Assembly (NCBI RefSeq): GCF_019279795.1
Contig: NC_056725.1
Location: 1,611,308,817-1,611,372,816, forward strand
Source: Protopterus annectens
Taxonomy: Eukaryota > Chordata > Ceratodontiformes > Protopteridae
Reading direction: 5' to 3'
Length of the DNA: 64,000 nucleotides
The stretch's first letter is position 1. Each line of letters opens with the position of its first letter. Below are positions 1 through 9,769 of the stretch, piece after piece. The position numbers and the translations under genes are program-made. The notes under the pieces were generated by a model. The model was not told where the DNA came from. It was given only the letters and a program-made list of their open reading frames with translations, and ran no database searches.

Positions 1-589
1 AGCAAAACTGATATTATACATCTAATCCTGCCACCTGAAATAGGATAATTATTCAGTATTGCCCAATAGTAATCACTTTGCATTCAGCCCATTGCCGCTT
101 CTCTACCTCTGGTCTTGTGTTGTGTTTCTGCTACAAAATACTAGCTCTGCTACATTCTAAGAGGCATTTTTATAGCTCAGTAATTTAAATAATGTTTATC
201 TTGAAACTGATGCTCTCACTGGTGAAGGCATATTTGCTGTTATTGCACAAAAATGTCATGAGTGCACTCCAGAAAATGTATTGACTGCAAACCAGTTGTT
301 AACTGGTTATTTCAAACTAGGGTGTCTTAGAAACTTTCCCCTTAGTCTTTCATTATGGCTTGAATTAATGCTAGCTTCAGACAGCAAGTCTGCAATTCTG
401 TCCTCTACCTGTACCAGTTCTTCTTTCATTGGTAATTGTGAGTCAGTCATGAGCAACAAGGACTGTGTCACATTAGTAAAGTGAAATTACAGCTGCACTG
501 ATTCGGGCATGACATGATGTAGTACTGTCACATCCATACTGGAGCAAACCTAAGGCAAGTATAGTGGAACCTTTGCAGCATTGCATTGT
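1..589. other. Unassigned AT-rich sequence
   Basis: I see no recognisable gene, RNA or transposable-element domain here. The only open frames are short and without family motifs. The stretch leads directly into the tandem repeats that follow. Confidence 0.5.
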
Positions 590-835
590 GTATCACATTC
601 ATCTAATGCACAGTGGTGAGTGCTGCAGTGAGCCAACAAGTATCACATCCATACAGTGTACAGTGGTGAATGCTACAGTGAGTCATTATCACATTCATAC
701 AGTGCACAGTGGTGAGTGCTGCAGTGAGTCAGTAAGTATCACATTCATACAGTGCATAGTGGTGAGTGCTGCAGTGAGCCAGCAAGTATCACATTAATAC
801 AGTACACAGTGGTGAGTGCTACATTGAGTCAGACC
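590..835. repeat. Tandem repeat, about 50-bp unit, five copies
   Basis: The phrase 'cacattcatacagtgcaca' or a close variant recurs at about 594, 644, 690, 740 and 790, each time followed by 'gtggtgagtgctgcagtgag' or a variant. This gives units of 46-50 bp. The copies differ by several substitutions each, so this is a diverged minisatellite. Open frames across it only reflect the repeat. Confidence 0.85.
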
Positions 836-974
836 TGATATAATAGAGCAGCTGCTGCACTTAGTCAGGCATTATATTAATACAGAGGAGAGACTGGTGC
901 ATGGAGTAATAGCACACGATACAGCAGGGTCACTGCTATTGTAAGCTGGGAATCACACTGCTGCATTGAATTAG

Positions 975-1190
975 GCATCCCATGATAGGATGAAGCTCCA
1001 CTGTATCCCATTATAGGAAGAAGTTCCACTGTATCACATGATAAGATGGAGCACCATAGTATCACATGATAAGATGGAACACCACTGTATCACATGATAA
1101 GATGAAGCTCCACTGTATGCCATGATAGGAAGAAGCTCCACTGTATCACATGATAAGATGGAGCACCACAGTATCACATGATAGGACTAA
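975..1190. repeat. Tandem repeat, about 29-bp unit, about seven copies
   Basis: The core 'ccactgtatcacatgataag' with variants recurs roughly every 27-31 bp, alternating with 'atggagca' or 'aagaagct'. The vocabulary ('tatcacat', 'cagtg', 'gct') overlaps that of the 50-bp array just upstream, so the two arrays may derive from one ancestral repeat. Confidence 0.8.
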
Positions 1191-1249
1191 GCCACAGCTG
1201 CAGCAAGTCAGGCACTGTACTAATAAATAGGTGCTACTGTTGAATACGG

Positions 1250-1700
1250 AAGGTAATCAGATAATACAATGGATCCCTGCTTTATTGAGTAAAGCTCCAT
1301 ATGAAACAGTGAACCACTACTGCTTTGAATAAGGCTTCATACTATGCAATGGAATCACTTCCTGAGTAAGTTAGGCATCACATTGTTCAATGAAGCCATT
1401 GCTAATGAGATAGGCATTATGTGATGTAATGAAGCCACAGCTGCAGTGAATTTGGCACTACATTAATAAAGAGATGCTACTGTTGAATATAAAAATGCAT
1501 CATATAATGTGATGGAGATATTGCTGTACTAAATTAGGCACCACATGATATAATAGAGCTATTGCTGTACTGAGCTTGGTATCACATGGTACAATTAAGC
1601 CATTTATAAGACATTTCATGGTACAGTGTAGTCACTGCTCTACTGAGTTATGAATGTCATTATGCAGTGAAGATACTGCTACAATGAACATGGCATGGAA
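1250..1700. repeat. Degenerate tandem repeat, roughly 50-60-bp unit
   Basis: Motifs such as 'ggcatcacatgatacaatg', 'gaagccactgctgcattgag' and 'gttaggcat' recur with many substitutions and indels. This looks like an older, decayed continuation of the two arrays upstream. Exact unit boundaries cannot be fixed by eye. Confidence 0.6.
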
Positions 1701-1884
1701 ACATATGCCATTCCAAGGGGATACAGTATATGTCACCATGGGAAGATATGGTCAACAGACTGCATTGCTTTGCTAAAGATGGTCTGTACCATCCCCTCCA
1801 GGCTTTTGACTATTGGCTAAAACATTTTCTTCCCCCATTGTGCCATTTGTAGGCAATGCCAAACTGACAAACCTTCCGACAAAG

Positions 1885-3125
1885 TAAAACTATCCCAGGG
1901 GAGTCCACAGCTGCTACTGCTCAAGCCAAGAGCCTAAACAAGAAACTCCACTCACTCCAGACTCTCCTCAGACTAAATAATGTGAACATCTGTGTAGTTG
2001 CTGAAACATGGTTTGAAGTAACAGAGAGAACTCCTCCAGTGCAGGGTTACAATGCCTTTTGCACATTCAGGCAATTACTGCTCAAGCATGGTCCAAAGGT
2101 GGAGGTGCTTCAATTGACATCAACAACAAATCACCTCAGGACTAGTCAAGCAGGACAATGGACCTGAGCTTCTTCCTCTTTCAGTTTTCCACAGGCAAAG
2201 CCCCTTATTATATCCTTGCAAGCCGTAGGTCACCCTCTATGACCCAAGAAACCCATAACTCATATTTAGATTTCCTGGAGGCCCTCACCATTCAGCTCAA
2301 TATTATATTCTTGGGTGACTTCCACTACCCAGCTATAAAGTGGGGTACTTACATAACCCCCAAACATACAGGTCCAGAGATACCTGGACTTTGTAAACAC
2401 AAACACCATGAGCCAGATAGTCCATGTGCTCACTAAAGGTGGAAATATATTTGGCCCGGTAATCACAAACATGGGAGAATGCTGTACCCACCAGTGTAGT
2501 GTCCTTTTTCTGTTAAAGTCAGACTACAAACCTGTCTCCTTCATAATAAAAATCAATTCAGTGACCGCAGTAAACCTCATAACATTTAAAAAATATTCTA
2601 ATGTGAACATCCTATGCTAAGTGGTAACCCTGACAGCACAGCTGCCTATTCTGAATTATTTATAGAAACCCTGCACAATCATGTCAATAAACGCACAGAC
2701 AACTGTGCCTACCAAAACTAAACCAAGAATTAGCACAGAAAATAAACCACTCTTGTGGAAACCAAACATAAACAGGTTCCACAACTAAGAAAAAAAGTCA
2801 GAGCCACAATTAGGAAGTAATACACGCAGCAGATAAAAACACTCTCATCAATCTAAAAAAACAATTAAGGAGGCACTTTAAGTCTACATTTAAGGTAAAA
2901 ACAGCATTTCGGGAAAAGGACAAGCACAAGACCTTCATTAGCTACATCCAAAACCTCTAAGGCAGCACACAGCAGTGGGACCTATCTACATAGAGCCAGA
3001 AGATATAGCAAATCTGCTGGCCAGCAAATTCAGCTCCAGTTTTACACCTCCCCTCTCTCCCTCAGCCACCCCTGAGGAGATACCATAAAACAACCTGACC
3101 CCCAAACTATCACTAGGGAACAGGT
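1885..3125 (+). mobile_element. CR1-type LINE fragment 1 (endonuclease domain and linker), broken
   Basis: Conceptual translation in shifting frames gives an AP-endonuclease domain of the CR1 LINE group. 'VNICVVAETWF' (about 1,980-2,015) carries the catalytic Glu motif. 'YRSPSMTQETHNSYLDFLE' is represented at about 2,220-2,280 with its first residues altered, and 'IIFLGDFHYPAIKW' (about 2,303-2,345) is the GDFN-type motif followed by the CR1-style 'YP.I.W'. From 2,760 to 3,090 the frame resembles the charged linker before the reverse transcriptase, ending near 'LLASKFSSSFTPPLSPSA'. Several stops and frameshifts show it is dead. It is followed directly by another CR1 piece that restarts in the endonuclease domain. 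Confidence 0.75.
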
Positions 3126-3134
3126 CCTGAGGCC

Positions 3135-3845
3135 TCCTCAAAATGGAGAACATCGACATTTGTGCTGTAACAATGACCTGGATTAAAGCAGCAGAAAGCA
3201 CCCCTGCACTACCAGGCTGTAACTCATTCCACACCATTTGGCCCCAGAACATGGAATGAAGTTCCAAAGGCTGTGGTGTCTCAATATTCATAAAGGATAT
3301 GCACAATTCCAGACTAGTAACCCAGCATAATGCATCTGAGAAACTTCAGGTATAACTAACACTGGGTAAGATGGCAATTCAGGTTGTAACCTGCTATAGG
3401 TCCCCAACCATGTCCCAAGTTTCTCACTCCACGTTCCTAAGCACCCTGGAATCTATTAGGGTCCAACCCAACACGCTCATGCTAGGTGACTTCAACTACC
3501 CCTCCATCAACTGGGAAAACTACTCATGCAGTCAACCTCATTACCACCATCATCAGAGCATGCTGGAGGGACAGGTTCATAACCTAGAGACTGCCCATGC
3601 TCTGGAATAGACTTCCCATACACGTCAAGCAGAGCACCTCACTGGCCCTCTTCAAGAGAAATCTTGATGAGTAGATGGGAAATAGAAAGTTCAGCCCGGG
3701 GATCACTCCAGTGGCTCTGCTTGATAGAGGCACTGGGAACTAACATCGGGTGGCACAATGCTAGGGCACTTCTGTGGGCTAGGCTTGTAAAGGCTCCAGG
3801 GCCAATAGCCTAGTACACACTTATGAACCTATGAACCTATGCCAA
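3135..3845 (+). mobile_element. CR1-type LINE fragment 2 (endonuclease joined to 3' end)
   Basis: A second copy restarts in the endonuclease domain ('ENIDICAVTMTWIKAAEST'), passes through 'VTCYRSPTMSQVSHSTFLS' and the motif 'LMLGDFNYPSINWENYS' (about 3,480-3,525). It then jumps at about 3,545 to the C-terminal and 3' untranslated end, where the reading resembles 'WNRLP..VKQSTSLALFKRN'. The whole reverse transcriptase is missing, so this is an internally deleted copy. The 3' end carries the block 'gggctaggcttgtaaaggct' and finishes in repeated 'cttatgaacctatgaac', the octamer-like tail typical of CR1. The same tail appears at 7.53 kb and near 48.54-48.9 kb. Confidence 0.75.
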
Positions 3846-4640
3846 AAACACTGCATCAATGGGCCCCGATAATATCCCTGGATGCCTTTTAAATAGCTTG
3901 AAACATTATCTATTGAGACTAGAGGAGTCACATGTTAACCATAGCCTCCAGACAGGGTTTTTGCCACTCAAATGGAAAACTGAAATGGTCATGCCTCTGC
4001 ACAAGGCAGGTCATCAATGGACCCCAGCAATCATAGCCCGATAAGTCTGGCTTGTCTCATATACAAAGCCATGGAAAGAATTATCATAGAAATGTTTAAT
4101 AAGTACATAACAAACCTTCAAACACTTGATCTAACTTATTCACCTCATGCATATTCAACCTAGTGGACTTATTTTAGAAGTTCTCCAAGGCAGTGGATGA
4201 GAGTAAAATAGTATATACCACGTACCTTGTGCTGGTTAAGTTATTTTGATACAAAATTCCACTCAGGCATTGTAAACAAACTCATGGGTATAGGCATAAA
4301 CCCCTATGTTATGTAGTGCTCAGCCAGATGGATCTCAGATAGGACCCAGGAAGATCACCTCCACAGAGAAGACAGTCAGTAGTGGAGTCCTTCAGATCTT
4401 TGTACCAGGCCCTCTTGTTTTTGGCATCTATTTCCCAGAAGCCAAGGCTTGTGTCAAGAGCCTCTGGTTGACCAAGTTTTCAGATGACTGCAATCTATGA
4501 ACAGTCATAAAATCCACCAAAACACTAATGTCCTACACTAGGAAGGATTAACACAGACAAATAACTGGTGCCAAAGCCATGACTTAAAACTCATTGTGAA
4601 ACAATGCGCAATTGTACCCTTTGGGCATTCAGCCAGCCTA
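3846..4640 (+). mobile_element. CR1-type LINE fragment 3 (reverse transcriptase), broken
   Basis: The frame at 3,859 reads 'MGPDNIPGCLLNSLKHYLL' and 'SLQTGFLPLKWKTEMVMPLH', the conserved start of a Jockey/CR1 reverse transcriptase. Downstream, in other frames, come segments resembling 'ALGKNYHRNV..VHNK' (palm entry), 'FDTKFHSGIVNKLMGIG', a 'SGVLQ.S..GPLVFGIYF' remnant of the GVPQGSVLGP motif (about 4,382-4,430) and 'TKFSDDCNL' in place of YADD (about 4,468-4,497). Frameshifts and stops make it a pseudogene. It abuts the 3' tail of the preceding fragment, so it is probably a separate insertion. Confidence 0.75.
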
Positions 4641-4659
4641 GTAAATTAAAAAACAAAAA

Positions 4660-6060
4660 GTGGAATGGACACTCCACAGCAAACTTCAATGCACTTCTAC
4701 AAATTTTAATGCAATAAAACCACAGACTGAGTGCTTTTGTATTACAAACATGAACATTTCATCAGAGTTACAGTCTGCCATTATAAAAATATTTAAATAC
4801 AAACAATTCATCCAATCAAATTTGAATTAGAAGAATACATTTTGATGTCATTCATCTACCAAGTGCAATTTCTTAAAGAACCAGACCTGAAACATCAAGT
4901 TGTATTACATAGACTAAATAATGAAGTAAATCAATCACATGCACTGAAAAATGTATTGAAATTGAAGTAAAAAATCACACTAAAGCTGCTTTCACCTTTA
5001 AAATGATGGAAAGAGAAACTGCATCATTAATGCCTGGAACAGCAGCTGCATTAAGTCTGAGTTGCCAAGTTAGTTCTTTGAACTCAAGTTGCATGTCTAA
5101 ATCGCCACTAAAGTTTGTCACAATTATCCTGTCTATAATGAAGAACAGGAATATTTTGTATTTTGCGCAATCCATAGTCTGACTAAATAAGGCATTGGTG
5201 GTTTTCCTTTTTTTTTAATATCATGCATATGTTCACAGATCCTAGCCTTAAGTTTTTCTGATAGTTTTCCCTATGTAAAAGGTGTTGTAGGAGCTGCAGG
5301 TAGCCAAGTACACAATGTGTGAAGCATTATAGTTGCATCTCCCTGGGCATGGGATAGTCCTGTTAAAATTTTTACCTGCAACATATGGACCCTTATATAT
5401 ATATATATGTCTGCGCATTTTGTAAGACCCATATTTATGCATGGAACCATTAGTCCCAATAGATTTTATACCGATAGTGGGTAATTCTAATAGAGTCTTA
5501 ATGTTCATTCCTTTAGAATACACTATTGCTGGGGCAGTTCCTAGAATCTTTTTACCTCCTCAGAAAAATAAACAATGTCCGAGTTCAGCCTCACTTTGTT
5601 AATATAACCAAAACCATCTTTGCTGAAAGGTACAGAAAAAATGGGGGTGAATTAATAAAACATACCCTTACTCATCCTGTCGACAGTAGTCTCCCCATAC
5701 TGTTTGTAATGCTTGATTTAATCCTTACTATAGGTGCAAATCTACCATGATGCTGACATACCACATCAACTCAAACATTTCTGAGTAAATAGGTAGGGTA
5801 TCCACATTCAATGAGTATCGCAAACAATTGTTGTATCTCTTTTTCAAAAGTATTGTCATCAAAAATTGTACAGGAAAGCCTCACCATTTGTTCTTTTACT
5901 ACTGACTTATTTTTATGGAAAGGGTGGCAGCTGTCAATATGGAGATATGTGTTGTAGAATGTGTTCTTTCTGTATTTAGTGGAAACAAAACACTGATTTG
6001 CTAGGTCCTTGTACAACCTAATGTCAAAATAGTTAATACTATTCAAACAATAGTGTAGCT
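4660..6060 (-). mobile_element. Penelope-like element, 3' half with GIY-YIG domain, broken
   Basis: Read on the minus strand, 6,046-5,771 encodes the C-terminal part of a Penelope-type reverse transcriptase, with the diagnostic string 'STKYRKNTFYNTYLHIDSC' followed by 'HPFHKN' and '...FEKEIQQLFAILIECGYP'. The linker (5,770-5,526) is frameshifted. The next frame (5,523-5,248) holds a Cys-rich segment and 'ASHIVYLATCSSYNTFYIGK', the GIY-YIG endonuclease signature; a frameshifted 'LKARICEHMHDIK' continues it. The C-terminal frame 5,175-4,975 contains 'LTWQLRLNAAAVPGIND', matching the family's W..RL....P.G.N. end. The N-terminal part is absent, so the copy is 5'-truncated. Such elements use GIY-YIG to nick target DNA for reverse transcription; this copy is inactive. 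Confidence 0.85.
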
Positions 6061-7520
6061 AAATGGTGATGCAGAGGGATGGACAAATAAGGAACAGAGA
6101 ATGGCACATAAGGGAGGAAAAGCATCAGGGTGTTAACTGTGTGGGGCCCTGTTATGGCCAATTGCCCTGTAATCCTAGAGGGCCGCAAACTAAGCCATTA
6201 CTCACCTAGTTGGCTGATGTAATAGACCACTTGCTTCCTTCATGTCACAAAGTGTGAGGCCTGCTGGGCACACATCTCCTCCATTCATTCTAAAAGGTGC
6301 TGCATATTGCCATTGCAGGTATTCAGTTGCCAGCACACATCCTCAGTCACCAGCCACTACAGCTGTCACTATGTGCCCAATTTAAACTTCTGTAGTTCAG
6401 TTTTAGGAGCAGAGCTTTCACCTCCATCGTGAGAAGTAGTCATAGAAGGCATCAGTGACCCCCCCCCCAGCATGTCACCACCATCAGGGTCCTTTTAGGT
6501 TCTGCTAACAGGCAGATCTGGTGGCCATGGAAACCAGAGCAGAGTTAGAAAGTGGTGCAGACTGAGGTGATTGCAGCCTCACCGCCTCTTCTTCCACAAA
6601 GGGGCTGAAAAAGGTTAACTCAATGGGAATAATGTCACATGCACACCTGCTACAAGCACAATCAAAGTTATTTACTAGACTGGTACTGAGGAGGTGTCAG
6701 ATTCTGTGACAGTCGTCCATGTTTAGCTACCTCTGCTCCATCTTTGGAAATCAAAGTGTGCACTTTTAAGTATAGAGCTACAACAGTTAAGATAGAAGAC
6801 AACTGTACTCTCCCTTAACCTCTTCCTCCCACTGCTGAAGCAGTCAGTGTAGTCCACTTTCAACCACCATTTCAATCTTGCCCTTACTCAATCCAAAAGG
6901 TTAAGCAAGTAGAACTGAACAGAATTTATGTCAACTCATCAGGCATCCACATTGCACAGTGGCCACCATGATGTTCCTGCTGGCTCTCCCTAAAATTCCT
7001 TTGCAAGAAGAATAGAAATGTCGTGCTCTCCCTGGCACACTAAGGTAAAGTCCTTCATCCCCACTATCAGAATTAATGATGGTCAACCAATCTGATTCAT
7101 TCAAAGAGTGAAATGTAGTTCCATGCACCTGGATGCATGTTTCTGATTCATGTACTGTGCAATATAAGTCTGCAGATTAGCACTATGACATACCTGCAAC
7201 ACTATCCCATGGTGCTCTGGATTAGCACATTCCATTTGCAGGAGCAGAAAAGTCACATGGTTTGTATTCGTCATGATGTGCATGACTTGTGCTGCCATGT
7301 AAGTATAACACAGTACACACTAACAGTGATTCACAGACAGTAATGCTAACTGGCTTTAGTTTCATAACTGTCCCTCTAGCTGGGTTTTGTTAGCACCATA
7401 TCACATGACATCTATTGCTATCATACAACATTGAAATAGAGGAATTTTAGTAAAGCATTTGTAAATCTAGAACTTTCCAGATGTATGAAATGATAGCTAC
7501 CTTGTAAACTAGCTCAGCAG
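6061..7520. other. No assignable feature
   Basis: Unique-looking sequence with only short open frames and no recognised domains. A decayed DNA-transposon gene is possible on the minus strand at about 6,100-7,300, but I could not match it to a named transposase motif. Confidence 0.4.
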
Positions 7521-7529
7521 CCAAAGCAA

Positions 7530-7600
7530 ACAGGTTTATAGGTTGATAAGGAGGTTACTGGGCTAGTGGCCCTAGAGCCCTTGCAAGCCTAGCCATGTTA
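7530..7600 (-). mobile_element. CR1 3'-tail fragment, minus strand
   Basis: The sequence 'ggtttataggttgataagg' followed by 'ctagtggccctagagccctt' and 'gcaagcctagcc' is the reverse complement of the CR1 3' end seen at about 3,775-3,842, with around 85 percent agreement by eye. It may extend to about 7,720 as a short SINE or a 5'-truncated CR1, but I could not define a head. Confidence 0.65.
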
Positions 7601-7719
7601 CCCCTGAGTTGCCTTAATTATCATTGGTTAGAAAATTAGCAAAACGAGTCTGTGATTAACACCGACTACCCCTGTCCTATGCTGGAAGTCAGTTACGCTG
7701 AGGCAGATGGCACAGTGTA

Positions 7720-9520
7720 TGTATAGCTGGGAACCCACGATAATGGACTAGTGCTGTGTCATCTTCCTGTGGTTATTATGGTTCAGACTGCAAATACAAG
7801 AAACCATGAGAAGGAAATGGCACAAAGGGTGTGGGTTACAGAGCCATATTTTTGGGCATGGATCCTGTATATGAATGGGGGAGGAAGGGTGCACAAAGCA
7901 CAGACTGCAGCTGATAACTTGGTGTATTTGGGGGAGAAACTATGGCCATAATTATGTGCATTCCATAGCATAGCAGATGTACCCACTAACTGATGTGTTT
8001 TGCCTTCAGCTGTGTGTCCATTCCATTCCTGTCTTCTGTGGACATAGAGTCTGGACTCTGGTTGAGGCTGCCATCCAGATCACTGACCGTAGCACTCATC
8101 AGGCCCAACATAGAGTATGCCCCCACCAGAATCCAGATGCATAATCTTATAGATCTATTTACTTCTACTTAAAGATTGCATTGAGCCTAATAACTGCAAG
8201 CCAACACAGTGGAGACCTTCAACAGCCATATCATAGAAGCTCAATCCCACCTCTTGAGAATTTGATCCCTGACTCTACACAACCTCCCAGAGTGTATACC
8301 TACTGTTACTCATGTCCCATGACGTTACCCCTTCTTATATTGTTACGGTCAACTGTTAATATGTCCCCCTACCTGTATAAGTGAATTGACTTTGCCTTGT
8401 CCACTCTAAGCTGTGTGGCTATAGTGAAGTCTTATGTACAGACTGGCCAGTCCAGGCAATGCCTTGCATAGTGTAGGTGTAAGGGTGCTTGTTCATGGCT
8501 CATTCTCAGAGCTGCAGTGTAGTGCACCCTCCAGTGCCTTAGCTGTTGTGCTATTGTTAAACATCTTCACCAGAATCTTAACCCTACCCTTCTTCTGCTG
8601 CTATGACTGGTATGGAAGGCCATGCTATGGTGTTATCATGTTGCACCATTTCTTTTAACAATGCCCTTCTATAACATGGCATACACAGCAAATATCTTGC
8701 TGCATATGCCTGGGCTGTACCCCTCATGATATGCCTAAACATTCTCAGTGTTCTTTCAGCAGTCTGAATACATGCTGTAGTGCATTTCATGTTCCTGCAT
8801 CTACTGTGCTCTAGGCCATTTTCTGCTTGGTTTGTGGGTTGTATATGTGGGTCATCAGTTAGGACTATATTATATATAAAGCATCATTGGCAACACAAAA
8901 CACACATATTTTATGCGGCCTCCTACTTGTTTCCATGTTAGGAAAAGTATAGCATGGTAACTTAAGTAGGTTTATTGGGGTGCAAGGTATTTATTAATCT
9001 GAATGTTTGATGATTATGTATGATTAAACAAGAAAAAGACAGCCTTTTGCAGTTGTAGAATGTTGAGGACAGTAAGGTCCATAGCTGGACAAGAAGAAAT
9101 ATGAGGTTCAGCTGCAGATGGAGAGAATAATAATTCTGGCATTTGACTGACTATGCAGTATCTTCACATGGAGTATAGATCTGGAGTACGCCTATTGCCA
9201 GTGACATTCAAGAAAGCTACACACACAAGATGTGTACAGTTTCGCAATGCAACAAGTTCCCTAAATTTGATCCATGTTGTATTGTCATTTAGCAAATCTA
9301 TTGCATATAAGTGATAGTAAAACATACTTTGTCTGAAATATACTAAATGCCTGGTATTTTGTTGAGGGGTATTTTATCTGAGAGATTAATATTTTAAATT
9401 AATTAACTTAATATTACTACATGGCAATTTTGTATAAAAGCTTATCTGAACATATAGAATGTAATTTTTAGCATCTTAGGTTGAACATGCAGTGAGAAAT
9501 AAAAGCTTGAGTTTTACCAT
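7720..9520. other. No assignable feature
   Basis: Only short open frames. A minus-strand frame at 8,790-8,584 reads 'QTAERTLRMFRHIMRGTAQA', faintly reminiscent of the 'ER.F..LK.RFR' segment of Harbinger-type transposases. The match is too weak to call. Confidence 0.35.
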
Positions 9521-9522
9521 TT

Positions 9523-9762
9523 TATATATTTAACATTTGTTGACCAGGATAGAGCTTATTTTCAGCAGAGGTCCAGGGAGAAATGCTCCAGATGCATGTC
9601 TTTGGATGATGGGAGGAAACCAGAGTAACACCACACGAATGCCGGGAGAATATGCAAACTCCACACAGAAAGCACCCCACCTGAGAATTGAACTAGAGAA
9701 CTTCTTGTTGAGAGGTGACAACATTAACAGCTGCACCACTGCACCACCCAGACTTTTATCCT
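9523..9762 (-). mobile_element. tRNA-derived SINE with V-SINE-like core, minus strand
   Basis: On the minus strand it begins with a tRNA-like head ('ggtggtgcagctgttaatg' with a box-B-like 'agttcaattct'). It continues through the conserved core ('gtgtggagtttgcat', 'tcctcccatcatccaaagac', 'atgc') and ends with a tail ('ctctgctgaaaataagctct' ... 'gtcaacaaatgttaaat') that matches the 3' end of the LINEs at 42.7 and 59.5 kb. The core agrees with the domain shared by vertebrate V-SINEs. A LINE-like tail means its RNA was probably copied by that LINE's reverse transcriptase. Confidence 0.8.
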
Positions 9763-9769
9763 AAGTCTG

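Noticed and set aside
8584-8790. Minus-strand frame faintly like a Harbinger transposase segment
   Set aside because: Only a short 'ER.....MFRHIMRGT' resemblance. No DDE motifs or terminal repeats were found around it.
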